From assembly GCA_031257015.1 (NCBI GenBank), contig JAIRPK010000040.1, positions 1 through 64,000 on the forward strand: a stretch of 64,000 nucleotides of DNA. The letters are read 5' to 3'. The notes beneath the pieces were generated by a model. That model worked only from the letters and a program-made list of their open reading frames with translations, was not told where the DNA came from and made no database searches. A program made the position numbers and the translations under genes. The stretch is from Tannerellaceae bacterium (GTDB lineage: Bacteria; Bacteroidota; Bacteroidia; Bacteroidales; Tannerellaceae). Every line of letters begins with the position of its first letter. Position 1 is the first letter of the stretch. Shown here piece by piece: positions 55,320-64,000 of this stretch.

Positions 55320-56156
55320 TTATCCGATTCCCCCTCCACCGGTACCACCGCCGCCGTTGCCGGAACCATCCTCGCCGCCTTCTCCCCCGTCGCCGGGAGA
55401 GGGTTTGTGAGGTTTGTTCTTGAGGTGGCGATGTGAGAGTACGTCGATGTACGCCGTAATCTCGGCATTGAGGAAGTCGATCATTTCGCCCAGCAGCTTT
55501 TGCATCGCTTCGGGCAGGAGGTTGGAGTTGTAGAGCGCTTCAATGAAGTCTGTCAGTTCGCCTAGCTGCTCGTCTGTTTTTGCGCGAGCTTCCTTGACGG
55601 TACCATGTTGCCGCTTTGCCTCGGCGCCTTGTGCACGTTCGTCCCAAAGGCTTTTGAAGGTGTTGTTGGCTGTTCTCAGGTCTTCGACGACCGATTGTAT
55701 ATTGAGTGTGGCCAGCGCCGCTTTGGCGGCAGGTTTGTCGAGGTCTTCGAGCAGGTTGGTGACCAGGCCGGTCTCGTCCGTCAGGTTCTTGTTTTTTATG
55801 TTCTTATAATTGGCAAGAATGGGCATGAGGACGTGGGCGGCTTTTTGTTCATTGGGGAGCTTGCTGTATCCGTAGGCGACTGTTACGGTTGATTCGATAT
55901 ACGTCATCGCATCGCTTCTGTCAAGGTCTGCTTCATGGATGAGGGGAGTTTCCTTGGCTGCTCTGAAGGGCTTCATCACCATGTCTTCATGGGTGTATGC
56001 GGCTTTGTACGCAGTGGTATGGGCGGTAAGCTTGGCGTTCCCGATTTGGGGTTCGTATGTTTCCATACGGCTGACGATGGATTCGTTCATTGTGGCATGG
56101 TCGCCGTTCTTCAGGTCTTTTACGATTTTTTTGTATGCGAAGATTTGCTTCTTCAT
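55320..56156 (-). CDS. Helical protein resembling DUF6261, with Gly-rich tail
   Basis: A 278-residue protein without a signal peptide. Residues 1-240 are predicted mostly helical with conserved-looking aromatic/hydrophobic spacing. The last 30 or so residues are a low-complexity Gly/Asp/Glu tail (GDGGEGGEDGSGNGGGG). From memory this resembles the DUF6261 family seen in Bacteroidetes; the function is unknown. Array F lies immediately upstream, in the space where its promoter would be. Confidence 0.7.
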   Translation of the reverse strand: MKKQIFAYKKIVKDLKNGDHATMNESIVSRMETYEPQIGNAKLTAHTTAYKAAYTHEDMVMKPFRAAKETPLIHEADLDRSDAMTYIESTVTVAYGYSKLPNEQKAAHVLMPILANYKNIKNKNLTDETGLVTNLLEDLDKPAAKAALATLNIQSVVEDLRTANNTFKSLWDERAQGAEAKRQHGTVKEARAKTDEQLGELTDFIEALYNSNLLPEAMQKLLGEMIDFLNAEITAYIDVLSHRHLKNKPHKPSPGDGGEGGEDGSGNGGGGTGGGGIG

Positions 56157-56230
56157 AAAATTAACTACTTAAATGATTGAACTGTTCTGCTTATATATTA
56201 GTATTATTTGCTGCGGAGGCATTTTGTCTT

Positions 56231-56550
56231 GTTTCCCACGGTGGAATAATGTAAATCGTGGCGGGGAAATTGTCTCCTACGTTGGGGGACGATATGATCT
56301 GCAGTTGGATTGAGTTGGCCCACTTTGTGGGAGGGTACGATCTGGGGTCGATTTGAGTTGTCCCCCCTGGTGGGAGGATTAGTTCCGTGTGCGGATCGAG
56401 TTGTCCTCCATGGGGGGAGGATATGATCTGCGTCCGGATTGTGTTGTCCTCCATGGGGGGACGATGCGTTTCAGTGTCGGATCGTGTTGTTCCACCTGGT
56501 GGGACAATACGATTCGTTTTGGGATCAGGTTGTCCCACCTGGTGGGACGA
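56231..56550. repeat. Array F: CCCACC..GGTGGG palindromes at 42-44 bp steps
   Basis: Dyad centres lie near 56239, 56281, 56325, 56368, 56410, 56453, 56497 and 56540. The last unit has the perfect palindrome GTCCCACC-T-GGTGGGAC; others are variants such as TCCTCCATGGGGGG. Less conserved GGATC/GATCTG segments lie about halfway. A minus-strand frame (56191-56652, 153 codons) reads a 14-residue repeat with PPGGTT and similar; I do not call it a gene. Confidence 0.88.
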
Positions 56551-56652
56551 CGAGATTGACATCTGGCTAGGCTTTTCAGCGTTTGCGACCAAGTCTGTTT
56601 TCATTAAATTTAGAATATTCGAATCGTTAGGTTTCATTATTGTTCTTTGCAA

Positions 56653-57180
56653 CTAAGTTTATTTATGTTGTACTCTGTGTTGCCGCTTGTGGGGATTGTA
56701 TCGGACAACACTGCAAATATATATATAATTGTTTTGTAACAAGTCATCCTTTGTTTTTTACAATGCTATTTTTCTTTGTCACCGTTTTATTCTTATATGT
56801 GAAAATGTTTCCGCTGGTGTTATAAAGAAGGAGTAGTGGTTATGTAAAGGGCTTATTTTTTATTTGCTCAACCATGATTATTGGCGAGGCGGAGTTGATT
56901 TTTGTGGTTCTGGCATCTGTTGCTTGCTTTTGCCTGTACAATGGTTTTGTTTCAAAATATTTCACAGTTGCGGTATGCTGGTAATTTTTTGGGGGGATGT
57001 ATATTTTTCTGTTCTGATCTGTTTAATTTTTGAAAAGCAGCGGGTATATCTGTCTGGCAGGCGTGTTTGATATTGGGGACTATCGCTTCGGTCTTTTTAA
57101 TTGCATGGTGATTGTGCTTGCCGCGAAGCTTTTTTTTCATTCTTCTGCTATGGTTTTGAGGATGCGAATGAACATGAAAA
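56653..57180. other. Intergenic stretch without a supported gene
   Basis: AT-rich, T-rich on the plus strand. Small frames (56864-57070 and others) look like chance. I see no RNA gene or repeat. Confidence 0.5.
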
Positions 57181-57304
57181 AGGGCAAACGCATCTGTTGA
57201 TTTATCGTTTCCGTTATTTGCCGATTGCCGTTTCTGTCTTTTGATGCGCGATAAGCGCAGAAGATTCGGTGTGAGGCGGTAGGGAATCTGGATGCGTTTG
57301 CCCT
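57181..57304 (-). ncRNA. Possible structured 3' element after secA, closed by a 14-bp stem
   Basis: AGGGCAAACGCATC at 57181-57194 and its exact complement at 57291-57304 enclose 96 nt containing a small TGCGC/GCGCA hairpin. On the minus strand the closing arm is followed by TTTTT. It could be a long-loop terminator of secA or a small structured RNA released from the secA 3' end. Confidence 0.45.
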
Positions 57305-57358
57305 GTATTAAAAATGAATTTTATTCTTTTTTTTCTTTCTTTTTATTAGTCGAGGTGG

Positions 57359-60300
57359 TTATAAGCCCTGACCGTGGCAATTTTTATATTTTTTGCCGCT
57401 GCCGCAAGGGCAGGGATCGTTACGTCCGACTTTTTTCTCGGCCTTGACCGGTGTTTGCTGTTTCGGAGGTGTCGGTCCTGTCGGGGGTAGTCCGGCGCCG
57501 TTGTTTGCTCCGGCGGCTACTCCTGTGGCGATGTCGCTTTTTTCCATGCGATAGCGGCTCATGTCCTGCTTCTGTACTCTTGTTGCTTGTTGGACGTTGA
57601 GGTTTCGCCCGCCTTCCTGTCCGGGGACTTCTCCTCTTATTGGAATTTGTCCTCGCATGAGTACTCCGGCGGTTTTACGGTTCATTGTATCGACCATGTT
57701 TTTGAACAGGTTATAGGATTCGAGCTTATAGATGAGCAGCGGGTCTTTGTTCTCGTAACTGGCGTTTTGCACTGAGTGGCGGAGTTCGTCCATTTCCCTG
57801 AGATGCTCTTTCCATGCTTCGTCAATGGTATGGAGAAGGATTGATTTTTGGAAGGCTTTGGGTATGTTCCGTCCTTCGTTTTCGTAAGTTTCCTTCAGGT
57901 TGCATGAGATGTTGTACATGCGCTTGCCGTCGGTGACGGGGATCATGATGTTTTCGTATATCGTCCCTTGATTCTCATAAATTTGTTTGATAACCGGCGC
58001 TGCGGTTTGAATCATGCGTTCCATTCTGCGTTTAAAGAGTTGCAGGGCTTCATCAAACAGATCTTCCGACAGGGCTTTGGCACTTTTAGACTTAAATGTT
58101 CCTTCTTCAAAAGGACATTCCATTGCAAAGGTTCGGAAAAGGTCGATTTTGAAGCCATCGTAGTCGCTCTGTTCGGCGTACTGCTCAACTATGGAGTTGG
58201 AGTTGTCGCATATTGTATGCAGAACATCCAATCCGATGCGTTCTCCGATTAGTGCATGATGCCGACGTGTGTAAATGACTTTGCGCTGGATGTTCATCAC
58301 ATCGTCAAATTCCAGAAGGCGTTTGCGGATGCCGAAGTTGTTTTCTTCGACTTTCTTCTGCGCCCGTTCAACGGCATTGCTCAGCATTTTGTGCTCCAGT
58401 ACTTCGCCTTCCTTGAATCCCATTCTGTCCATGAGGCTGGCGATACGGTCGGATGCAAATAATCGCATGAGGTCGTCTTCAAGAGAGACGAAGAATACTG
58501 ACGAACCGGGGTCGCCCTGACGCCCTGCACGTCCGCGCAACTGTCGGTCCACTCGCCGGCTTTCATGACGTTCGGTGCCGATGATTGCCAATCCTCCCGC
58601 TGCTTTTACTTCCTGAGACAGTTTGATGTCTGTTCCGCGACCGGCCATGTTAGTGGCGATGGTTACGGTTCCGCGCTGTCCTGCCTGCGCTACTATTTCA
58701 GCTTCACGCTGGTGCAGCTTTGCATTTAATACGTTATGAGGAATGTGACGCATGTTTAGCATACGACTAAGGAGTTCGGATATTTCGACTGAGGTTGTTC
58801 CGACCAGTACGGGGCGTCCGGCGTTAACAAGCGTGTTTATTTCCTCAATCACCGCATTGTATTTCTCTCGTTTCGTCTTGTAAATCCGATCGTTCATATC
58901 TGTTCTGGCAATCGAGCGATTTGTCGGGATAACTACGACGTCGAGGCGGTAAATGTCCCATAACTCACCGGCCTCTGTTTCAGCCGTACCGGTCATACCT
59001 GCAAGTTTGTGATACATGCGGAAGTAGTTTTGCAAGGTTATTGTGGCGAAGGTCTGAGTGGCGGCTTCCACCTTTACGCGCTCTTTTGCTTCTATCGCCT
59101 GATGCAGTCCGTCAGAGTAGCGTCGGCCTTCCATTATACGCCCGGTTTGTTCGTCCACGATCATGACCTTATTGTCAATCACGACATATTCGTCGTCCTT
59201 TTCAAACAAAGTGTATGCTTTCAGCAGTTGGTTGACTGTATGCACTCGTTCACTCTTTATCGAATAGTTAGCCAGAAGTTCATCTTTCCTGGTTTGCCTG
59301 TCAGCCTCGCTACCTTCAAAGTTTTCGACTTGTGAGAGTTCGGATGCAATGTCCGGGAGGACGAAGAACTGCGGGTCGTCCGATTTGCCGGTGAGGAGGT
59401 CGATGCCTTTGTCCGTTAGTTCTATTGTGTTGTTTTTCTCGTCAATTACATAGAACAGCTCCTCGGTCACGATGTGCATATTGCGCATGTTATCGGCCAG
59501 GTAGGTTGCTTCCGTTTTTAGCATTGAGGCCTTAATGCCTGGCTCGCTAAGGAACTTTATCAGCGCTTTGTTGCGAGGGTTTCCCTTGAATGAGCGGTAG
59601 AGGAGGAGGTTGCCTTCTTCAACTTCCTTGGTATTGTTGCTGCTTATCTTCTGCTTGGCTTCGGTGAGCAATTTGGTGGAAAGATTTCGTTGAGCGTTCA
59701 CAACGACCTCTACATTCGGTCTGAACTGTTCAAACAATTGCTCTTCGCCTCTGGGAATAGGGCCGGAAATAATCAGCGGAGTGCGTGCATCGTCAATCAA
59801 AACGGAATCTACCTCGTCTACGATAGCGTAATTATGCTTGCGCTGCACTAAATCATCCTGACTAATTGCCATATTGTCGCGCAGATAGTCAAATCCAAAC
59901 TCATTATTTGTTCCAAAGGTGATGTCAGCGCAGTAAGCCTTACGTCTGGCATCTGAGTTTGGTTGATGCTTATCTATGCAATCAACGGAAAGGCAGTGAA
60001 ACATGTAAAGAGGTCCCATCCACTCCGAGTCGCGCTTGGAGAGATAATCATTAACAGTTACTACATGCACGCCTCTCCCTGTCAAAGCGTTAAGGAAAAC
60101 AGGGAGTGTGGCAACTAGAGTTTTTCCTTCGCCGGTAGCCATTTCAGCAATGTAACCCTTAACCCGTTTGCTTAGCTTGAAGTCTTCAGAATCTTTTTCG
60201 TATTTCTTGGGGCTGGGATTATGCAAGACTACACCGCCTAACAATTGCACGTCGAAGTGAATCATATCCCATGTAATTTCATTTCCACCAGCTACCCAAT

Positions 60301-60769
60301 GATTCGTGTAGATAGCTTTATCTCCGTCGATGGTTACGAAGTCATGTGTCGTAGCCAGTTCCCGGTCGAAATCGGATGCGGCAACTACGATTTGTTCATT
60401 CTGTACGAATCGTCGGGCGGTATCTTTTACGATTGCGAAAACTTCCGGAAGGACTTCATCCAGTATTTTTTCCTGAATCTGTAATATTTCTTTCTCTGTC
60501 TCGTCTATCTCTGCCCATACTTTTTCGCGTTCTTCCAGTTCGATGGTTTCGATAGAAGCTCTTAATTCTTCTACTTTCCCTCTCTCACTGGCTACTGCAT
60601 CAATAATCTTCTGCCTGATTTGTGCAGAAAGAGCACGCAGTTCATCGTTCGAGAGTTTCTCTATATCGGGATAAACTGCCTTGATTTTGTCCACATAAGG
60701 CAGAATGTCCCGCAAGTCGCGTTGTGATTTGTTGCCGAATAGTTTCGACATAAATTCATTAAATCCCAT
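57359..60769 (-). CDS. secA: Preprotein translocase ATPase SecA
   Basis: A 1136-residue motor that drives unfolded proteins through SecYEG. It has the Walker [17 protein letters not shown], the [12 protein letters not shown] box, the preprotein cross-linking and helical scaffold regions, [12 protein letters not shown] of the second helicase domain, and the C-terminal zinc/SecB site [15 protein letters not shown]. The N-terminal region has an insertion (about 70-120, Glu/Ile-rich) that makes it longer than E. coli SecA, as is usual for Bacteroidetes. Confidence 0.97.
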   Translation of the reverse strand: MGFNEFMSKLFGNKSQRDLRDILPYVDKIKAVYPDIEKLSNDELRALSAQIRQKIIDAVASERGKVEELRASIETIELEEREKVWAEIDETEKEILQIQEKILDEVLPEVFAIVKDTARRFVQNEQIVVAASDFDRELATTHDFVTIDGDKAIYTNHWVAGGNEITWDMIHFDVQLLGGVVLHNPSPKKYEKDSEDFKLSKRVKGYIAEMATGEGKTLVATLPVFLNALTGRGVHVVTVNDYLSKRDSEWMGPLYMFHCLSVDCIDKHQPNSDARRKAYCADITFGTNNEFGFDYLRDNMAISQDDLVQRKHNYAIVDEVDSVLIDDARTPLIISGPIPRGEEQLFEQFRPNVEVVVNAQRNLSTKLLTEAKQKISSNNTKEVEEGNLLLYRSFKGNPRNKALIKFLSEPGIKASMLKTEATYLADNMRNMHIVTEELFYVIDEKNNTIELTDKGIDLLTGKSDDPQFFVLPDIASELSQVENFEGSEADRQTRKDELLANYSIKSERVHTVNQLLKAYTLFEKDDEYVVIDNKVMIVDEQTGRIMEGRRYSDGLHQAIEAKERVKVEAATQTFATITLQNYFRMYHKLAGMTGTAETEAGELWDIYRLDVVVIPTNRSIARTDMNDRIYKTKREKYNAVIEEINTLVNAGRPVLVGTTSVEISELLSRMLNMRHIPHNVLNAKLHQREAEIVAQAGQRGTVTIATNMAGRGTDIKLSQEVKAAGGLAIIGTERHESRRVDRQLRGRAGRQGDPGSSVFFVSLEDDLMRLFASDRIASLMDRMGFKEGEVLEHKMLSNAVERAQKKVEENNFGIRKRLLEFDDVMNIQRKVIYTRRHHALIGERIGLDVLHTICDNSNSIVEQYAEQSDYDGFKIDLFRTFAMECPFEEGTFKSKSAKALSEDLFDEALQLFKRRMERMIQTAAPVIKQIYENQGTIYENIMIPVTDGKRMYNISCNLKETYENEGRNIPKAFQKSILLHTIDEAWKEHLREMDELRHSVQNASYENKDPLLIYKLESYNLFKNMVDTMNRKTAGVLMRGQIPIRGEVPGQEGGRNLNVQQATRVQKQDMSRYRMEKSDIATGVAAGANNGAGLPPTGPTPPKQQTPVKAEKKVGRNDPCPCGSGKKYKNCHGQGL

Positions 60770-60839
60770 ATACTATAATATATGTATTACTAAATTAATA
60801 AAACGTGAATAAACTATAAATGGAAAAACAAGCAGTCGC

Positions 60840-62423
60840 TTACTGAAGCGTCAGCTCGTACAGTGGCAATTCCTCCGTTGCATTCGGAGGCCTTATCCTT
60901 AGTATGTAAGTAATGGTTGGCGCTATTGCTTCCGCTTTGACTTCCCTGTAAATATGTTGAGGCTTTAAGCCGTTTCCCATAAAAACTAGCGGGGTAATTA
61001 CCGCATTGTTCCGTATCAGCTTTGCCTTCTCGCCCGGTATTTCGGTATTTACTTTCCATCCCGGTTGCAGCTCAATTACCAGATCGCCACGCCCAATGTA
61101 ATGTGTTCCCTTATACAGTTTAGCGTTGCCTTCATACCAATTGCCGTTCCTTAGATCGAGATCGGTGATTACACTTTGTACTCCCGAAAACTCGGAGACG
61201 AAGGCAGCTGCTTTTTTCTGCATTTCCTCTAATGATAATTGCGCATCTTCAACGGCTTTTCGGTTGAGATGTATTTGATTGTTATAATAGCCCGTCACCC
61301 AGTTCTTTTGTCCGTACAGCTGCATTAAATACATGTTCAACAATGCTACGCAACGCTTGGGGTAGAAATCCCCGCCGCCAAGCTTAATATCTTCAGGCAA
61401 TTCTTCCTTGCTCCTGAAGTAGCCCGTTCCCATGAACACCACCAGAGTATTAGACAGCCCTACTTGCTTGTCTATCGTATTAAGCAATTGCTCCAAACAC
61501 TTGTCCAAGACGCAGTAAGTATCTTGTATTTCTAACGTATAATCCTTGTCGCTCTTACGGTTGAAACTGCCGGCATAATATGTAACTGACAGCATGTCGG
61601 GACATGAGCGCGTGCCGAACGCCGCATACTCAAGAAAATTAAGTGCCAGGCGATTCACTTCAACATTGACCAATCCGGACGTCTTAAAATCCGGATAACA
61701 CTCCTTTGCTCTCTCCTCAAACGTATGCTTGAACGTCCGATTATCCAGCATGTATGGGAAGGCTGCATAACGGTTTGTCGGCAACATTGGCTCCCAAACC
61801 ATCCGGCTGATGCGAGCAGAGAGAGATTCGCTGCCATTGTTATACCGATCAACGTACCACGGCACTCCTTTATAATATGTCGTAGTAGCCCATTTCCCAT
61901 TAATATTATCAATCCAGAACGCCCCGTTGGCAGCATGGCCGGCAGAGATTATGGCCGCACTGGCATCGGGAGCTATGGAATAAACGTCGCTTTTCCCCTG
62001 CGAGGCAATCTTAAGCTCGTCGCCGATAGTTGAAGCCAATAGTTTTTGAGGCGAATAATTATCGCGAGTATAATTACCAAGGAAGTTGGGGTCGTACAAT
62101 GCAGGCATTTCACGGTTATTCGCAAAGTCAAACCGCTTGTTGTGGCTAATACCATGAAAACACGGGTTTGTACCAGTAAACAGTGTAGCAAAGGCAGTAG
62201 CTCCGTCGATATTTGAAAATTCAAAGCCCACATTGCCGTAAGTAACGCCCTCGTTCAGCAATCTTCTGAATCCATGCTCGCCAAACGTACTTTGAAAATA
62301 ATCAACATAGTCTCCACGCAACTGATCAACTGCGATACAGACTACCAACTTCGGAACACGTTGCTGCGCATCCATGTTCGTAAAAGCCATAATTGCCATC
62401 AATGAAGTAAGTATTTTTCTCAT
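60840..62423 (-). CDS. Secreted alkaline-phosphatase-superfamily protein (PafA/nucleotide pyrophosphatase-like)
   Basis: A 527-residue protein with signal peptide (LTSLMAIMAFTNMDAQ). VCIAVDQLRGDYV supplies the first metal-binding Asp, and GATAFATLFTGTNPCFHGI is the nucleophile region, with a Thr as candidate; later Asp/His residues lie around 300-320 and 480. The fold is shared by phosphomonoesterases and phosphodiesterases, so the substrate class is open. I use ATG 62423. A TACTTTTG box ends only 8 bp before the ATG, so the transcript would have almost no leader. Confidence 0.82.
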   Translation of the reverse strand: MRKILTSLMAIMAFTNMDAQQRVPKLVVCIAVDQLRGDYVDYFQSTFGEHGFRRLLNEGVTYGNVGFEFSNIDGATAFATLFTGTNPCFHGISHNKRFDFANNREMPALYDPNFLGNYTRDNYSPQKLLASTIGDELKIASQGKSDVYSIAPDASAAIISAGHAANGAFWIDNINGKWATTTYYKGVPWYVDRYNNGSESLSARISRMVWEPMLPTNRYAAFPYMLDNRTFKHTFEERAKECYPDFKTSGLVNVEVNRLALNFLEYAAFGTRSCPDMLSVTYYAGSFNRKSDKDYTLEIQDTYCVLDKCLEQLLNTIDKQVGLSNTLVVFMGTGYFRSKEELPEDIKLGGGDFYPKRCVALLNMYLMQLYGQKNWVTGYYNNQIHLNRKAVEDAQLSLEEMQKKAAAFVSEFSGVQSVITDLDLRNGNWYEGNAKLYKGTHYIGRGDLVIELQPGWKVNTEIPGEKAKLIRNNAVITPLVFMGNGLKPQHIYREVKAEAIAPTITYILRIRPPNATEELPLYELTLQ

Positions 62424-62458
62424 ACGGCTCCAAAAGTACGTTTTTTTTTGACATTCTG

Positions 62459-62488
62459 TTGCGAGAGACAAGAAAAGCACTATCTTTG
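62459..62488 (+). promoter_or_regulatory. Promoter of tRNA-Leu
   Basis: TTG 62459-62461, a 19-bp spacer and TATCTTTG 62481-62488, 14 bp before the tRNA. The divergent TACTTTTG box of the phosphatase gene lies at 62438-62431. Confidence 0.85.
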
Positions 62489-62502
62489 CAATCGTAAATT
62501 AT

Positions 62503-62584
62503 GCGGCTGTGGTGTAATTGGCAGCCACGCCAGACTTAGGATCTGGTGCTTCACAGCGTAAGGGTTCGAGTCCCTTCAGCCGCA
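62503..62584 (+). tRNA. tRNA-Leu (anticodon UAG)
   Basis: The acceptor stem GCGGCTG pairs with CAGCCGC. The anticodon arm CCAGA-CTTAGGA-TCTGG gives anticodon TAG. A long variable arm, typical of leucine tRNAs, precedes the T arm (AGGGTTCGAGTCCCT). The 3' CCA is not encoded. Confidence 0.96.
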
Positions 62585-62698
62585 CCGAAAATAAACAAAT
62601 AAAAACTCAAATTTTTTGATTAAGCTCCGAACGTCGTGATGATGTTCGGAGTTTTTTGTCTGCTTTCCAGTTGTGTTTTTTACAATAGATTTAAATGT

Positions 62699-62882
62699 AA
62701 AAAAGCGCTCTATGCACAAGGCAAATGAGCGCTTAGTGAAAAACGTAAACTACGTTAAGGTTTAAAATAAAACAGTATTTTTAATTTTGTATCAATTAAT
62801 GTTTCGCTTTTAAATTTAATCTTTATGTCGATGCAAAGATAGGGGCATTATCGCTCATGATTATTTTCAATATTTATATTTC
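62699..62882 (-). ncRNA. RNA-like element, left copy of an inverted pair
   Basis: Read on the minus strand from 62882: a TATCTTTG box (62841-62834), a conserved A/T-rich leader (with ACATTAATT, AACCTTAAC and ACGTTTTT), then AAGCGCTC-loop-GAGCGCTT and TTTTTT. It is about 70% alike to the right copy at 63247-63429 over its whole length. The hairpin loop TTTGCCTTGTGCAT is identical in the two copies. Confidence 0.6.
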
Positions 62883-63246
62883 AATTGTAGATTTCTCCAA
62901 AAACGAATAAAAGTTTTTAGATTCATAATCCTCCGCCACCAAATGTTTGGATTTTTATGTTGTTTTTTGCAAAAACGGTTCTTGATACGAACTTTCTGTT
63001 GCTTTCTTTAGGCTCAAGAGCAATGCAAAAACAGACATCACTTGCGAAAAATCGTCCTATAAGCCCTGGAAGTGTTTTTAAGCGTGGGACTGCTTCCTTA
63101 ATTGCCGATACAAATGAAGTTGTCAATGAATTGTTCAGAGTGAGAATTTGTTTAACAAATAACTGCAATGCAAAGCGAGCATCCGCAGGTGAAGGATAAT
63201 GAATAGACAAATATTTTATTTGCTTTTTCAAGTAAATAGACAATCT

Positions 63247-63429
63247 AAATATAAATATTGAAAATAATCATTACCAATAAAGCACCTACCTTTGCATTGT
63301 CATAAAGATTAAATTCAAATGGATTAAACATTAATTAATACTAAAGTAAACAAAGTATTTAACTTGAAAACCTTAACTATTTCACGTTTTTATTAAAGCG
63401 CTTTTGCCTTGTGCATTAAGCGCTTTTTT
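63247..63429 (+). ncRNA. RNA-like element, right copy of an inverted pair
   Basis: A TACCTTTG box at 63287-63294, then about 100 nt of A/T-rich leader, then AAAGCGCTT (63395-63403) paired with AAGCGCTTT (63418-63426) and a T-run. Compared with the left copy, the stem changes C-G to T-A on both sides while the loop is kept. It may be a free small RNA or a leader of the lipoprotein gene at 63577. Confidence 0.6.
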
Positions 63430-63526
63430 GTATTCGAAATTATTTAAAAATATGGCAAGACGAGCAACGAACTCGGCAGTTGAAGAACTTCCGTGCGAAA
63501 AGTTCGGAATTAAAAAGCGGAAATAC

Positions 63527-63534
63527 TATCTTTG
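63527..63534 (+). promoter_or_regulatory. Probable promoter box of the 63577 gene
   Basis: TATCTTTG, 42 bp before the ATG. It lies inside a 32-codon frame (63452-63550) that I regard as chance. Confidence 0.45.
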
Positions 63535-63576
63535 CGTCGATGAAAAATAATTACTAATCAAAAATTCAATACCGTT

Positions 63577-64000
63577 ATGCAAAAAACTGTTCAGTTTATC
63601 ATCTCCGGAATATTTCTGTTTGCCCTCAACTGCTGCAAGACAGACGGTAATAGAGACGTTGCAGTCAGGAGTAATCCTTTTGTGGAAGCCTTTACGTCGG
63701 GCAACATCTCCAGATTTGCCCCCATTTATCTCATCTTTGCCTATGATGCTGCCGAGGAAAAACTTACGCCCGACTATCTGAAGAAACATATACGCATCCG
63801 CCCAGAGACGAAGGGGGAATTTGTTCGTCAGAACGCCTCAATGGTTATGTTCAAACCAGAAGATTCTTTTGAAAGAGACACGCGATACGATGTTATGGTT
63901 GACATTGGCGCATGGTTCGACGCCGGAAAGGAGGACGCTTCTTTCAAATTCTCATTCACTACGCTGCCTATCCGGCTGAACGTCGAGGAGGAAATGCTGG
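63577..64000 (+). CDS. Lipoprotein, N-terminal part only (possibly alpha-2-macroglobulin-like)
   Basis: A 141-residue open stretch runs off the window edge. The signal peptide ends at FALNCC, so a lipidated Cys near residue 19 or 20 is likely. Residues 35-140 look like a beta-sandwich (Ig-like or MG-like) domain, with APIYLIFAYDA, IRIRPETKGEFV and FERDTRYDVMVDIG. That arrangement is seen at the start of large bacterial alpha-2-macroglobulin-type lipoproteins, but too little is present to decide. Confidence 0.6.
   Translation, partial: MQKTVQFIISGIFLFALNCCKTDGNRDVAVRSNPFVEAFTSGNISRFAPIYLIFAYDAAEEKLTPDYLKKHIRIRPETKGEFVRQNASMVMFKPEDSFERDTRYDVMVDIGAWFDAGKEDASFKFSFTTLPIRLNVEEEML

Larger units (their letters stand above)
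62699..63429. repeat. Inverted repeat pair (about 184 bp each) flanking about 360 bp
   Basis: 62699-62882 and 63247-63429 are diverged inverted copies, each with a promoter-like box reading outward. The interior has overlapping frames on both strands (62923-63243 minus, 106 codons; 62957-63199 plus, 80 codons) that I cannot identify. The pair lies 115 bp after tRNA-Leu. It may be a small mobile-like unit or a duplicated regulatory RNA. Confidence 0.75.

Noticed and set aside
62699-63429. Insertion sequence bounded by terminal inverted repeats
   Set aside because: No transposase motif is visible in the interior and no clear target duplication; a non-autonomous element remains possible.
63452-63550. 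32-codon leader peptide before the last gene
   Set aside because: It contains the probable promoter box of the downstream gene, and no repeated codons suggest attenuation.

Overview
The window looks like chromosomal DNA of a Bacteroidales-type member of the Bacteroidetes. The evidence is a set of promoters of the form TTG-N19..21-TAnnTTTG upstream of several genes, a long (1136 aa) SecA with a C-terminal zinc motif, a bifunctional fucokinase/GDP-fucose pyrophosphorylase, a large TPR lipoprotein resembling SprE/PorW, and a Bacteroides-style invertible promoter in front of a surface-polysaccharide locus. I cannot name the species.

Layout. 1-10.0 kb: a tandem repeat array, then an efflux operon (membrane-fusion lipoprotein, RND pump, TolC-type channel, second repeat array, second RND pump). 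10.3-16.5 kb: a membrane flippase-like protein, rsmA, a nickel-pincer-cofactor operon (nickel permease, larE, larB, larC) and rnhB. 16.5-24.2 kb: a third array, a TPR lipoprotein, thyA, folA, a fourth array and an ABC-F ATPase. 24.2-36.3 kb: an AT-rich surface-polysaccharide locus behind a 25-bp inverted-repeat promoter switch (flippase, radical SAM protein, pyruvyl transferase, five glycosyltransferases, polymerase, acyltransferase, initiating sugar transferase). 36.4-48.4 kb: fkp, a serpin lipoprotein, a fifth array, glgB, manA, GtrA and two further glycosyltransferases. 49-53.4 kb: a CBM9-like protein, a GH10-like lipoprotein and an M64 peptidase. 53.4-62.4 kb: dnaJ, grpE, a DUF6261-like protein, a sixth array, secA and a phosphatase-family protein. 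62.5-64 kb: tRNA-Leu(UAG), an inverted pair of RNA-like elements and the start of a lipoprotein gene.

The most unusual property is six separate arrays (1-228, 6358-6846, 16512-16937, 21991-22127, 41301-41590, 56231-56550). Each is built on its own short palindrome or inverted motif, and these recur every 21-22 bp or every 42-43 bp while the sequence between them has diverged. In the second array 24 consecutive sites fall exactly 21 bp apart, and the whole array is a degenerate inverted repeat about its centre. A 21-bp step equals both two turns of B-DNA and seven codons, so a DNA-level and a protein-level explanation compete. The second major observation is the promoter switch at 24712-24934: in this assembly its promoter points away from the polysaccharide genes, which is the OFF state. 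Several short units made of promoter, A/T-rich leader and terminator hairpin also recur (24.4, 39.5, 62.8 and 63.3 kb).
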